64,000 nucleotides of DNA. It comes from CAYVIB01 sp964451365 (GTDB taxonomy: Bacteria; Pseudomonadota; Gammaproteobacteria; Pseudomonadales; Cellvibrionaceae). A program made the position numbers and the translations under genes. The stretch lies in NCBI GenBank assembly GCA_964451365.1, contig CAYVIB010000010.1, forward strand, positions 62,001-126,000. Direction: 5' to 3'. The notes beneath the pieces were generated by a model. It was given only the letters and a program-made list of their open reading frames with translations, made no database searches and was not told the DNA's origin. The number at the start of each line of letters is the position of its first letter. The stretch's first letter is position 1. Positions 35,028 through 43,798 of the stretch are shown piece by piece.

Positions 35028-35045
35028 GCCCTGCCTCGACAGGGC
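35028..35045 (+). promoter_or_regulatory. Small hairpin just upstream of the cfa ribosome binding site
   Basis: GCCCTG-CCTCGA-CAGGGC, a perfect 6-bp stem, ends 20 nt before the chosen ATG and 10 nt before the GGTGA site. In enterobacteria the cfa leader is a target of small RNAs; whether this stem has any such role is unknown. Confidence 0.4.
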
Positions 35046-35065
35046 TAACGTAACTGGTGAAAACG

Positions 35066-36256
35066 ATGAAAGAGAACACCGCTTTTTCCAACGTTGAAAG
35101 TTATCCGGAAGATAATCACCCACACATACCCGCGAATACCCGCCTGCGGGAACGTTTCCAATCTCTGCTGGATCACGCTGGCATTGAAATCAATGGCGAC
35201 CGGGACTGGGATATCCAGGTCTACAACCAGGAACTCTACTACCGGTTGCTCAGCCAGGGCTCCATCGGCTTTGCCGAAGCCTACATGGATGGCTGGTGGG
35301 ACTGCCGGCGCCTCGACCAGATGTTGACCCGCATTCTCGCGGCAGACATCAATAAGAAATTGATTGGCCTGGCGCGACTTAAATTTATCACGCATCTTTG
35401 CTGGCACGCGATAACCAACCCCCAGACCGAATCCCGCGCGTTTGAAGTGGGCGAAGTGCACTACAACATCGGCAATGATCTTTACCAACGCATGCTGGAC
35501 CCCACCATGAGTTACAGCTGCGGTTACTGGACCAACGCGGAAGATCTCGGGCAGGCCCAAAAGCACAAGCTGGACCTGATTTGCCGCAAACTGCAACTGG
35601 AACCGGGTATGACTCTGCTCGACATCGGTTGCGGCTGGGGTGGCCTGGCGGAATATGCCGCCCGTCACTACAAGGTAAAGGTAACCGGCATTACCATCTC
35701 CTCGGAACAGAAAAAACTGGCCGAACAACGTGTGGCCGGGCTGCCGGTGGATATTCAACTGATTGACTATCGGTCCCTGGAAGGCCACTTCGACCGCATC
35801 GCGTCGGTGGGCATGTTTGAACATGTCGGGCCAAAAAATTACCGTACCTATTTTCACACCGTAAGAAGGTTGCTCGAACCCGACGGCCTGTTTTTGCTAC
35901 ACACCATCGGCGAGGAGCGAACCGGCAATGCGCCCGACCCCTTCCTCAACAAATACATTTTCCCGAACGGCAAAGTAGCCTCGCGCAAACACCTAAACGA
36001 CGCTTCCACTGAACTGCTGCGCCTGGAGGACTGGCACAATTTCGGCCCCGACTACGATCGTACGCTAATGGCCTGGGCGGCAAATTTTGAAAGCAGCTGG
36101 CCCGAATTAAAATCGAAATACACAGAACGCTTTTATCGTATGTGGCGGTACTATTTATACTCCTGCGCGGGTTTTTTCCGCTCGCGCAAAGGGCAGCTCT
36201 GGCAGGTTGTATATGCCCACCCGGAGCGTAAGGCGGAGTATCGCAGTTTGCGATAG
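35066..36256 (+). CDS. cfa: Cyclopropane-fatty-acyl-phospholipid synthase
   Basis: A 396-residue SAM-dependent methyltransferase that converts unsaturated phospholipid acyl chains to cyclopropane forms at the inner membrane. The N-terminal part has YNQELYYRLLSQGSIGFAEAYMDGWWDC. The catalytic domain has VHYNIGNDLYQRMLDPTMSYSCGYW, the SAM site LLDIGCGWGGLAEYAA, ITISSEQKKLAEQRV, and VGMFEHVGPKNYRTYF, the bicarbonate-site region. I chose ATG 35066 over GTG 35057 because GGTGA lies 5 nt upstream of it. The 5' region carries two hairpins. CFA modification is a classic membrane stress response. Confidence 0.95.
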   Translation: MKENTAFSNVESYPEDNHPHIPANTRLRERFQSLLDHAGIEINGDRDWDIQVYNQELYYRLLSQGSIGFAEAYMDGWWDCRRLDQMLTRILAADINKKLIGLARLKFITHLCWHAITNPQTESRAFEVGEVHYNIGNDLYQRMLDPTMSYSCGYWTNAEDLGQAQKHKLDLICRKLQLEPGMTLLDIGCGWGGLAEYAARHYKVKVTGITISSEQKKLAEQRVAGLPVDIQLIDYRSLEGHFDRIASVGMFEHVGPKNYRTYFHTVRRLLEPDGLFLLHTIGEERTGNAPDPFLNKYIFPNGKVASRKHLNDASTELLRLEDWHNFGPDYDRTLMAWAANFESSWPELKSKYTERFYRMWRYYLYSCAGFFRSRKGQLWQVVYAHPERKAEYRSLR

Positions 36257-36475
36257 CACCTGCCTCCCGCCCGACGAAACGTTGTTTTGGTCTGTTACAG
36301 GGGGAGATGAGTGCCGCCCACCATCAGTATCCGCACACGCGACTCAATTCATCGCTTACCACCGATCATAATTGAATCATAGTTGCGCATCACATCAATC
36401 ATGCACATACTTGGCGACGTCCGCCTGACGCAAATAAGATGCTAACACGCTAATTTAACAGTTGTTTTTGAGGCC

Positions 36476-36781
36476 ATGAAGCCAATGAAAACAAGAAATG
36501 TACTTCCGCAAGGCAGGTTCTTTATCTGGATCGCCTTGACGACGGGCCTGCTATTACTGGTTCCTTTGGTCGCAATGCAATTCACCAATGAGGTGAATTG
36601 GGACATAACGGACTTTGTCGTCATGGGATTTCTCCTGTTCAGCACGGGCAACCTGGCCGCATGGGCCTCAAGGGGAGCTTCACGTGGACGCAAAGCCGTT
36701 ATAGGCGTAATATCGCTGGCAGCTTTCCTCTACGTATGGGCGGAACTTGCGGTAGGCGTCTTCACTAATCTGGGAAGTTGA
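36476..36781 (+). CDS. Small three-helix membrane protein, unknown function
   Basis: A 101-residue protein with three hydrophobic segments (FIWIALTTGLLLLVPLVAM, FVVMGFLLFSTGNLAAW, AVIGVISLAAFLYVWAELAVGVF) joined by short basic loops (RGASRGRK). It is similar in layout to small uncharacterised inner membrane proteins. The end overlaps the TTG/ATG region of the cupin gene, so they are a two-gene operon. The start Met has GAGG only 2 nt upstream; the Met three codons later is an alternative. Confidence 0.65.
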   Translation: MKPMKTRNVLPQGRFFIWIALTTGLLLLVPLVAMQFTNEVNWDITDFVVMGFLLFSTGNLAAWASRGASRGRKAVIGVISLAAFLYVWAELAVGVFTNLGS

Positions 36782-36792
36782 TTAATCCAAAC

Positions 36793-37113
36793 ATGAAATC
36801 CCGAAATATACGCGACTTGCTCGCAACCCATTTCAGTGCCGAAGCATTTGACGAAATCCTCCATACACCAAACATAAGAATCGAGCGGATAGTGTCAAAG
36901 GGGCATATATCACCTGAAAACGGATGGTACGACCAGGATGAAAACGAATGGGTCATGGTGCTACAAGGCAGCGGCACTTTGACCTTTGAAGATGGCTCTA
37001 CATGTCATTTGTCAACGGGTGATTACGTCAATATTCCCGCGCGCCACAAGCATAGGGTGTCGTGGACTGATCCGAACCAATTAACCCTATGGCTGGCTGT
37101 TTTTTACCAATAA
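36793..37113 (+). CDS. Cupin-domain protein
   Basis: A 106-residue single-domain cupin. The barrel shows NEWVMVLQGSGTLTFEDG and STGDYVNIPARHKHRVSWTD, with two His that could bind a metal. The usual first-motif HxH is replaced by a Glu/Trp-containing strand, so metal binding may be partial. It is related to small cupins of the DUF-type family with no known substrate. I chose ATG 36793; a TTG at 36778 overlapping the stop of the previous gene is possible. Confidence 0.8.
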   Translation: MKSRNIRDLLATHFSAEAFDEILHTPNIRIERIVSKGHISPENGWYDQDENEWVMVLQGSGTLTFEDGSTCHLSTGDYVNIPARHKHRVSWTDPNQLTLWLAVFYQ

Positions 37114-37580
37114 TCAGGGTCTGTTAACACTAATTCGATTGTTGCTGTTGTGCCTAAAAAGTCGCCAATCGAGTGATGCGGCATTCCGACACGAGGAGTG
37201 TGGTTTGGTCATTCCAAATGAGCGACGAGCAACGACGAGTGGCGGCGGAAAACATTGCGGTTATCAGCAAGGAATTGGTAAAAGTGACGGCAATCAATGG
37301 CCAGCAATCCTGATCATAGACAACGTTATTATGTTGATGACAGTATGGCTGGCGGGTAAATTATTTCGCTCGCGGATTTGATACGCGACAAAGCTTGGTA
37401 TGAAAAAAATAGTGCTGTCGTTTTATTACCTTCTAACGACTTGAGCCTTAGTGGCTCCAAGGCGCAAGGAAAACATCCTCTCAGAAGAGCTCGATAATCG
37501 TTATTTGGGAGTTTTTTGTTTTAATATTCGTTATGGTTAAAAAATCCTGAAGGATCAAGTCAACATGAGGAACGAAAGTA
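37114..37580. other. Intergenic region with a 19-bp shared sequence
   Basis: These 467 bp hold no convincing gene; an 80-codon frame from 37139 has no ribosome binding site. The sequence AGGGTCTGTTAACACTAAT at 37116-37134 recurs exactly at 44974-44992. The rest contains nothing I can name. Confidence 0.45.
37116..37134. repeat. 19-bp dispersed repeat, copy 1
   Basis: AGGGTCTGTTAACACTAAT, identical to 44974-44992. Both lie between genes, just downstream of a small gene end or upstream of a start. The central TGTTAACA is palindromic. Confidence 0.7.
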
Positions 37581-37787
37581 ATGTCTGGTCATAAAGAGTT
37601 CGGCGAGAGAAGACGCTGCCCGGTTCATGGAAATAATCGAAGGTTATCCAGAAGGGAAATATCGGAAATTCGCCACGGCGTGGAAGTAGCCAATTCGCAA
37701 GCAAAGCGCAAGGGCAAAACACCTAAAGAGCCGAAAATAACAAGATTTAGCTGTACCTGCAATTGCTTTTCAGTCGACGTTGAATAA
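37581..37787 (+). CDS. Small basic protein with CPVHG/CTCNC cysteine pairs, unknown
   Basis: A 68-residue protein, MSGHKEFGERRRCPVHG then a basic middle and RFSCTCNCFSVDVE at the end. Four cysteines and His in two clusters suggest a zinc-ribbon-like fold. The ATG is preceded by GAGGAA about 10 nt upstream. There is no recognised family. It stands alone between the cupin gene and the convergent acyltransferase. Confidence 0.5.
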   Translation: MSGHKEFGERRRCPVHGNNRRLSRREISEIRHGVEVANSQAKRKGKTPKEPKITRFSCTCNCFSVDVE

Positions 37788-37962
37788 CTGAAAAATAAAC
37801 AACCATTTCGCGGGGACGAAGCGGGTCGCGCATCGTTCTAATCTGAAGGTAAATTTTCAGAAACTTCCAGGGGCCACGGCAGCTGCAATGCAGCTCAAGT
37901 GTATACGGAAGCATGGCACTTCCTTATGTTTTTTTCTTAAAAAAGTGCCATTCATAACAGAC

Positions 37963-39171
37963 CTACACCGTCGTGGCGGCAACAGCTTTCTCCAATAATT
38001 TATCCCGCTTTTTCCTTCCGTTAAGCAACCATCCTACCGGCGTCCAACGCACCAGCAGGAAATAACTCAGTATACCCACGGCAATCGTTACGAGTGAAGA
38101 AATGGCAAACTCCGCCCACATCGGCCAGGCTACATCCATCAGTGCAAACTGGATAAAAAACAAAACCGGGATATGGATCAGGTAGATCCAGTAGGAGGAA
38201 TCGGCAATCAACCTCACTGCCGCGCTTTTCCTGTCAAAAAAATCCTTGCCCATCACCAGTAGTACAAGAACCATATAAAGCGCGATATAAGCGCCCAATA
38301 CCGACAACAACACAAGATTTAACGTAATTTCCCCCGGCCCCGCCGCCATCGCCATGGCTTGCTCAAACGTTACCGGTTCCATCGGCATCAGGTAGACCAA
38401 CACGGCAAACAGAATCAGGCTTGTAACAAGCATCGCCTTCCAGTAGGGGTGAAGCAGCTCAACCGCCGAACCGTGACGGTAAAACAACCAACCCAACAGG
38501 TAAAAGAAACCGAAAAACCAGCAGGCCCAGAGCTTGGGAATTAGCTGTTCGGGAGCCGGATAAGGAACACCCGACATCATCATTGCCGGCACCAGGCACA
38601 ACGGTGCGAGCACCACAAACAACAAGGGCTTTTTGGAAATAAACGGCAGAAAATTGACAGGAGCGATTTTTTTCACAATCACAATCGCCACCACGGTGAG
38701 CAGATAGAACACCGTCAGGTAATACAGGAACCACAGGTGCATGGTGGACACCGGCGGCTTGGGCGCGTCCGGATTGCCGGCGAAGCTGGCGATTATCGCC
38801 AGCATCGGGGATTTGTTTTCCACGTTCGGTATTGCCCAGCCGATTGCCGCAATCAGCATGATGGTTACTAACGGTAAAAAAACCAGGAAGGGAACCGTCA
38901 CTCGAACAAGCCGGTTTTTGAGCAATTTGCCCAGCCCTCTTTTTTCATAAAGCATGCAGGCAAAAAAACCGGCCACCAGGAAAAACAGCGGCATGCGAAA
39001 CAGGTGACTGAAATTAAAAAACACCTCGATCGAGGTGGAGTGATTCGCATCCGCCGGCAACCAGATATTGTGCAAGGTGCCGCTATAGGCCAGGGCCGCG
39101 TGGAAAACCACACCCAGCAACATGGCAAAGGCGCGAAGATTATCCATATAATGCAGTCGGTTGTCGTTCAT
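37963..39171 (-). CDS. Acyltransferase 3 family membrane protein
   Basis: A 402-residue membrane O-acyltransferase with about 10-11 hydrophobic segments. It starts RLHYMDNLRAFAMLLGVVFHAALAYSG, with the conserved Arg and catalytic-type His, followed by FFLVAGFFACMLYEKRG. The group acylates sugars or glycans at the membrane (OpgC-like among others); the acceptor is unknown. It begins 10 nt after the ABC permease gene, so it seems to be the fourth gene of a GntR-controlled operon. Confidence 0.85.
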   Translation of the reverse strand: MNDNRLHYMDNLRAFAMLLGVVFHAALAYSGTLHNIWLPADANHSTSIEVFFNFSHLFRMPLFFLVAGFFACMLYEKRGLGKLLKNRLVRVTVPFLVFLPLVTIMLIAAIGWAIPNVENKSPMLAIIASFAGNPDAPKPPVSTMHLWFLYYLTVFYLLTVVAIVIVKKIAPVNFLPFISKKPLLFVVLAPLCLVPAMMMSGVPYPAPEQLIPKLWACWFFGFFYLLGWLFYRHGSAVELLHPYWKAMLVTSLILFAVLVYLMPMEPVTFEQAMAMAAGPGEITLNLVLLSVLGAYIALYMVLVLLVMGKDFFDRKSAAVRLIADSSYWIYLIHIPVLFFIQFALMDVAWPMWAEFAISSLVTIAVGILSYFLLVRWTPVGWLLNGRKKRDKLLEKAVAATTV

Positions 39172-39181
39172 AAATATTTCC

Positions 39182-39853
39182 TCACAAAAAACATTTGTTC
39201 CTGGTTTTGATCAGCGTTGCCACAACCAGCACGACGACAACGAATAAAAGTTCCCCCTGCAGTACTGCCATTACTTCCGGAGTCCAATGAGCGGTTTCCG
39301 CCTGAATATGTGGGCCAATTCCGGGGTTGTCGGCAATGAGCATCATGTAAACGCTAAACAACATGTTCTGCCCCACGAGAAAAACAATTGTCCACGCTTC
39401 TGATTGTGTAATCACGGCAACCGCGGTCAGTAAGGTATAGGCGGCGAGCGATTCGCAAAACATAATGGTGCTCAACGGCAACAAACCGTCGGGAAGATGG
39501 CTGACCTTGATCGCCACAGCCGTAGCGACCAATAGAACGGACCAGGGAAGCAAATACAAGATGACGCCGCCGAAAAGCTTGGACATGGCGTAGTCCGCGG
39601 CATCTATCGGCAGGCTCATAATAAAGGACAGCCGGTATTCCTTTTTTTCGATCACAATTGACCAGATCACCATATGACAGGCAACACCGATAATGATAGT
39701 GATCAGTAAAATCGAACCCAGGTTAAACGCGATTTTTCCGGGAACTGTCATCAGGCATATGGAAAGCACGCCGGCGACGATGTAGCCCAGCAGGTAAACC
39801 CTGAATAATTGCCAATCCTTGGCGACCAGCTTCCCTATCATTTCGATATTCAT
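39182..39853 (-). CDS. ABC-2 type transporter permease
   Basis: A 223-residue protein with six hydrophobic segments (for example VYLLGYIVAGVLSICLM, ILLITIIIGVACHMVIWSIV, LLPWSVLLVATAVAIKV, LLFVVVVLVVATLI). It overlaps the ATPase gene by 4 nt (ATGA), so the two form one exporter. The substrate is unknown; GntR/YtrA-linked exporters are often tied to cell-envelope-active compounds. Confidence 0.82.
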   Translation of the reverse strand: MNIEMIGKLVAKDWQLFRVYLLGYIVAGVLSICLMTVPGKIAFNLGSILLITIIIGVACHMVIWSIVIEKKEYRLSFIMSLPIDAADYAMSKLFGGVILYLLPWSVLLVATAVAIKVSHLPDGLLPLSTIMFCESLAAYTLLTAVAVITQSEAWTIVFLVGQNMLFSVYMMLIADNPGIGPHIQAETAHWTPEVMAVLQGELLFVVVVLVVATLIKTRNKCFL

Positions 39854-40746
39854 TGCGCGAACTCCTCCCTGCGATGAAAAACACTGGCGAGGAAGATTTC
39901 CTCAAGGTTCATATTTTCCACCGCTATCACTTTGATATTGTGAGCGCGGAATTCGTGGAGAAGGGATTCCTCGAACACATTGGTTGTCGCCGAAGCGAGC
40001 CGCCCGTTTTGCTCCAATTTGATAATTCCTTGCAGACGCGCAAGGGCAGACGTGTCGGGAAGTTCCAGTCGAATGCGCTTCCAGCTGTCGAACAAGGATT
40101 CCTTGTCCCGCGAATCGACAATTTGTCCACGGTCGATAAAGGTGATCTGATCGGAAATTTTTTCGACATCGCCCGTGTTGTGGGAGGAAAATAATACCGT
40201 CCTCTCCTCATCCACCAGAATTTCAGCCAGTTCGTTATTCACCTCCTGCCTCGCCACGGGATCGAGACCGGTGGTGGGCTCATCCAGCATCAGCAGGCGC
40301 GGTTTTCTCGCCAACACGAGCAATAGACCTGCTTTAATATTCTGCCCCTTGGAAAACCCCTTGAGTTTTTGTTTCGGGTTGAGATCGAAACATTTAAGCA
40401 GGCGCTCGGCATAGTGCCGGTCCCAGTCGGGATAGATGGAGCGAACAAAGTTCATATGCCATTCCAGATCCCGCACACCGTAAAGGCGCATTTCTTCCGA
40501 CGTAAATCCCACCCGCTTTTTGATTTCAATCTGGCTCTCGGGCATGGAACAACCCAGCACGTTTACATTGCCGCTGTCGGCTTTCATCAGGCCCATCAGG
40601 ATTCGGATGGCGGTGGTTTTGCCGGCGCCGTTGGAACCGATAAAGCCCATTATCTGGCCGGTAGGCAATTTCAGTTCGTCGATGTTTAACTGAAAGTATT
40701 CGAACCGCTTGCTTACCCCATTCATTTGAAACGCGAATTCCGCCAT
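39850..40746 (-). CDS. ABC transporter ATP-binding protein
   Basis: A 298-residue ATPase with Walker A GSNGAGKTTAIRILMGL, Q-loop region VGFTSEEMRLYGV, the signature GFSKGQNIKAGLLLVLARKPRLLML (LSGGQ degenerate to FSKGQ), Walker B LLMLDEPTTGLDP and H-loop VLFSSHNTGDV. The C-terminal extension ends near NLEEIFLASVFHRREEF, as in drug- or antibiotic-exporting ATPases. Its ATG overlaps the TAA of the GntR gene by one base, and its end overlaps the permease. Confidence 0.92.
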   Translation of the reverse strand: MAEFAFQMNGVSKRFEYFQLNIDELKLPTGQIMGFIGSNGAGKTTAIRILMGLMKADSGNVNVLGCSMPESQIEIKKRVGFTSEEMRLYGVRDLEWHMNFVRSIYPDWDRHYAERLLKCFDLNPKQKLKGFSKGQNIKAGLLLVLARKPRLLMLDEPTTGLDPVARQEVNNELAEILVDEERTVLFSSHNTGDVEKISDQITFIDRGQIVDSRDKESLFDSWKRIRLELPDTSALARLQGIIKLEQNGRLASATTNVFEESLLHEFRAHNIKVIAVENMNLEEIFLASVFHRREEFAQ

Positions 40747-41141
40747 TACGAAATCTCCTCTTGACTTGATTCAGCCGCCAGCAAACGGGCCAGCTTTTCC
40801 TTCACTTCCCTGTCGCTCAGCCCCGCGAGCCGGGCGGCTGCCACCGCCCTACCCAAATGCTCTTCCACTTGCGCCAGATGCAGCTGGGTGGCCGCATCGG
40901 CATTGTCAGAGACGAAGGATCCCCGACCCTGCTGGGTGTAAATCACCCCCTCGCGCTCCAGTTCCAGATACGCGCGCTTGACGGTGATAACACTCACCCT
41001 GGTGGAGGCCGCGAGTTCCCGAATCGACGGCAGGGCGTACCCGGGCGGCCAGTCGCCTACCATTACCTTCAGCTTGATCTGCTCCATGATCTGCAGATAC
41101 ATGGGCCGCCTGTCGGTTTGGGAAAGGATTAGTTCGGTCAC
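40746..41141 (-). CDS. GntR/YtrA-type transcriptional regulator
   Basis: A 131-residue regulator with winged helix MYLQIMEQIKLKVMVGDWPPGYALPSIRELAASTRVSVITVKRAYLELEREGVIYTQQGRGSFV (in parts), the classic GntR DNA-binding domain, and only a short helical C-terminus (EEHLGRAVAAARLAGL), which places it in the YtrA subfamily linked to ABC transporters. The frame starts at 41186, but that would put the promoter and operator inside the gene; GTG 41141 begins at VTELILSQTDRRP, the family N-terminus. It heads the ABC/acyltransferase operon. Confidence 0.87.
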   Translation of the reverse strand: MTELILSQTDRRPMYLQIMEQIKLKVMVGDWPPGYALPSIRELAASTRVSVITVKRAYLELEREGVIYTQQGRGSFVSDNADAATQLHLAQVEEHLGRAVAAARLAGLSDREVKEKLARLLAAESSQEEIS

Positions 41142-41153
41142 GAGCCGCCCGCC

Positions 41154-41197
41154 ACTGTATATATAATATATACACAGTATATACAAATATACACAGT
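41154..41197. promoter_or_regulatory. Two overlapping AT-rich palindromic operators
   Basis: ACTGTATATA...TATACACAGT (41154-41178) and ACAGTATA...TATACACAGT (41174-41197) share their junction ACAGT. Arms ACTGT/ACAGT frame TATA-rich centres. They cover the promoter of the GntR gene, so autorepression is likely. YtrA-type regulators bind palindromes of this kind. Confidence 0.7.
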
Positions 41198-41203
41198 GGT
41201 CAA
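41176..41203 (-). promoter_or_regulatory. Promoter of the GntR/ABC operon
   Basis: On the minus strand TTGACC (41203-41198) is followed 16 bp later by TATACT (41181-41176), both buried in the operator array. The start site would be near 41169, giving a leader of about 27 nt before GTG 41141. Confidence 0.6.
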
Positions 41204-41283
41204 GTTTTTTTGATTGACGCGGGAGGAGGAATAAGAAGGCGCCGGCTCTAATACTCGTAAAGGTTTTATAAATAGAGACCGTT

Positions 41284-42654
41284 ATGCCGGAGCCACACCC
41301 TCACACCAAGCCTGAAATCGACAGGGCGCGAGCACTTCTCCGCGCCCGGATTCGAGCAGTTGTCCCCCGGGCAGGCAGAAAATTCTCCTGGTCATTAACT
41401 AATCCTGCGTCACGACCGTTTGTTCGATCGCCGGATTGTTCATTGCAGTCGGCGGGCGGGATTGTTATATTCCGGCCACATTTTTTAACCCGCACACTGC
41501 TCATGCGCATTATCATCGGCTGGCTGGCGTTTGGTGGAAGACTTGTTGCCGCACTACCCGCGGAGGGTTTTCGTCATATATGGAAGCGGCTGCCGCTGTT
41601 CCTGGTTCTGTGGTTGATTGCGGGAACCCTTTCCGCCCAGCATCTTCTCGGCTTTCTCCTCGACGATATTTTTTTTCGCGGCTATCGCAAAATAACCATC
41701 CGGCGCCCGGTGTTTATTGCCGGCATTCCCCGCAGCGGCACCACTTTCCTGCAGCGCGTGTTGAGCGAGGATGAACGGTTTACCACGCTGTCTCTCTGGG
41801 AATGCATTTTCGCCCCCTCCGTGAGTGAGCGTTATTTCTGGTCGGCCATTGGCAAGTTGAGCGGCAAAATCCTGCTGCCCTTGCTTGCGCTGTTAAGCCG
41901 ACGATTCAGCCTGTTTTCCCGCATGGATAAAATTCACCGCATTCGCCTGGACGAACCGGAAGAGGATTTTCTCCTGCTGTTTTTTGTTCAGGCTTGTTTC
42001 CTTGCGGTTGTTCCCTGCCCCAATACAAAAACCTTCTGGCGGCTGTCGCGCTTTGACGACGCCGTGGATAAGCAGGAGCGCGAGGCGATAATGCGTTTCT
42101 ACCACCGCTGCCTGCAACGGCATTTATACTTCCACGGTCCCGAAAAACGCCTGCTCAGCAAAAACCCTTCTTTTACGCCTTTTATCCAATCGTTGCGCAA
42201 TGATTTTTCCGATGCAAAATTTGTCATATGTGTACGCGACCCGGTGGAGACGGTGCCTTCCCAGCTCAGTTCGCTAAAACCGGCTTTTGAGCTGTTGGGT
42301 GGAGGAATCCGTCATCAATTTAATGAACGAATGCAGGAGGTGCTGCATCATTATTACCGGGTGGTACAAACCGTCTCGCAATGCGATGATGTTTTCGTGA
42401 TCCCGATGACGGCGCTCAAAACGCAATTAGGGGAAACGGTAAAAAGCCTTTACGAAAAAATTGAACAGCCTGTATCGGAACAGTTCATCGACCGGCTGCG
42501 GCAACTGGATACCAAGGCGCGCGCGCACCGCAGTGAACACCGTTATCGGGCCGAAGATTTCTCGCTGAGCAGTGACAATATTCGACGGCGCTTTGCCGAC
42601 GTATGGCCTGATGCAGGCAAACAGGATATCGCCAAACATGGGGAAGTCGCTTGA
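41284..42654 (+). CDS. Sulfotransferase family protein
   Basis: A 456-residue protein. The PAPS-binding 5'-phosphosulfate loop is FIAGIPRSGTTFLQRVLSED, the 3'-phosphate site is VICVRDPVETVPSQLSSL, and KRLLSKNPSFTPFIQSL precedes it. The N-terminal 140 residues are basic with two hydrophobic stretches (IIIGWLAFGGRLVAAL, LFLVLWLIAGTL), so it may attach to the membrane. A Met at residue 74 is an alternative start. Likely acceptor: a lipid or glycan. It overlaps the glycosyltransferase gene by 4 nt. Confidence 0.83.
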   Translation: MPEPHPHTKPEIDRARALLRARIRAVVPRAGRKFSWSLTNPASRPFVRSPDCSLQSAGGIVIFRPHFLTRTLLMRIIIGWLAFGGRLVAALPAEGFRHIWKRLPLFLVLWLIAGTLSAQHLLGFLLDDIFFRGYRKITIRRPVFIAGIPRSGTTFLQRVLSEDERFTTLSLWECIFAPSVSERYFWSAIGKLSGKILLPLLALLSRRFSLFSRMDKIHRIRLDEPEEDFLLLFFVQACFLAVVPCPNTKTFWRLSRFDDAVDKQEREAIMRFYHRCLQRHLYFHGPEKRLLSKNPSFTPFIQSLRNDFSDAKFVICVRDPVETVPSQLSSLKPAFELLGGGIRHQFNERMQEVLHHYYRVVQTVSQCDDVFVIPMTALKTQLGETVKSLYEKIEQPVSEQFIDRLRQLDTKARAHRSEHRYRAEDFSLSSDNIRRRFADVWPDAGKQDIAKHGEVA

Positions 42655-43793
42655 ACAGTAAAACCGAATTTAAAAAGCCCTTACCGCAATCGGCTGTGCC
42701 GATCGATCAGGTTCGCCTGGCGATTATTTCCGACGCCGCGCCGGAACGAAATGGCGTGGGCGCTTATTATCAGGATCTTCTGCAACAGCTGGCACCGAGA
42801 CTGGCGGGCGTCAAAGCCTTCTCGCCGACCATCGAGGGCGATAAGTGGAACGCGGGTGTGGTGCTCCCCCTGCCCGGCGATCCCACGCAGAAACTGTGCA
42901 TGCCCAACCCGTGGTCACTGCAACGGCAGTTAAAAGCCTTTGCGCCGCATGTGGTAGTGGTAGCCACCCCCGGTGTTTACGGCCTGGCCGGAGCCTTTCT
43001 CGCCTCACGCATGAATGTGCCGGTGCTGGTGGGTTTCCATACCTCGTTTGAACACCTGACCGAGCTTTACTGGCACGACTCCTGGCGCGGCAAAGTGGTA
43101 CAGCAATATTTCAAACAGTGCCACACGTACCTGTTCGGCAAAGCGGATCAGGTGCTTGCCAATTCCGACGATATGCGCGAACTCGCCCGCAAAATGGGTT
43201 GCAAAACTACGGAACTGGTGGGCACGCCAATTTCATCGACTTTTATCGGCCAACCTCCGATGCGGTATCAAGGTACTTTTAATCGTATCTTGTTTGCCGG
43301 CCGCCTGGCGGCGGAAAAAAATGTCGATGCGGTCTTGAGCGCGGCGCGCGCGCTGCCGGAAATGCAATTCAGTATCGCCGGCGACGGTCCATTGCACGGT
43401 CAGGTGAAATCCGCGGCGGCAGCGCAGGCCAACCTGAACTATCTGGGATGGTTGCGCCGGGAGGAACTTCGGGATCAGGTGGATGCGCACGATGCGCTGG
43501 TGCTGCCATCGTATTTTGAATCCTTCGGCACAATCGCGCTGGAGGTGATGGCGCGCAACCGGCTCGCGATTGTCTCCAGCGACTGCGGTATTACGCAGTG
43601 GCCCCGGTTGCGCGAGGGCCTGTACGTCATCGGAAAACAACAAAGCCTCGAAGAGAAGCTGCGGAAAATTGCCGCCGAAAGTTCCACCGCGCGATGTGAA
43701 ATCGCCGCGTGCGCTTTTGCCGGGGCGCTGGCGCTGAACGAGCACAATCTCAACCGCTGGTGTGAACTGTTGGTGACGTTGGTAAATCACTAA
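42651..43793 (+). CDS. GT4-type glycosyltransferase
   Basis: A 380-residue retaining glycosyltransferase of the GT-B fold. The N-lobe reads VRLAIISDAAPERNGVGAYYQDLLQQL. The C-lobe has NRILFAGRLAAEKNVDAVLSAARALPEMQFSIAGDGPL (in parts), YLGWLRREELRDQVDAHDALVLPS, and YFESFGTIALEVMARNRLAIVSSDCGI with the ExFGxxxLE motif (ESFGTIALE). The start is TTG, overlapping the previous TGA, with GGGGAAG 4 nt upstream. Donor and acceptor are unknown. It sits between the sulfotransferase and a deacetylase-like gene. Confidence 0.88.
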   Translation: MNSKTEFKKPLPQSAVPIDQVRLAIISDAAPERNGVGAYYQDLLQQLAPRLAGVKAFSPTIEGDKWNAGVVLPLPGDPTQKLCMPNPWSLQRQLKAFAPHVVVVATPGVYGLAGAFLASRMNVPVLVGFHTSFEHLTELYWHDSWRGKVVQQYFKQCHTYLFGKADQVLANSDDMRELARKMGCKTTELVGTPISSTFIGQPPMRYQGTFNRILFAGRLAAEKNVDAVLSAARALPEMQFSIAGDGPLHGQVKSAAAAQANLNYLGWLRREELRDQVDAHDALVLPSYFESFGTIALEVMARNRLAIVSSDCGITQWPRLREGLYVIGKQQSLEEKLRKIAAESSTARCEIAACAFAGALALNEHNLNRWCELLVTLVNH

Positions 43794-43798
43794 TAAAA

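Noticed and set aside
37139..37381. 80-codon frame after the cupin gene
   Set aside because: No ribosome binding site, no recognisable domain.
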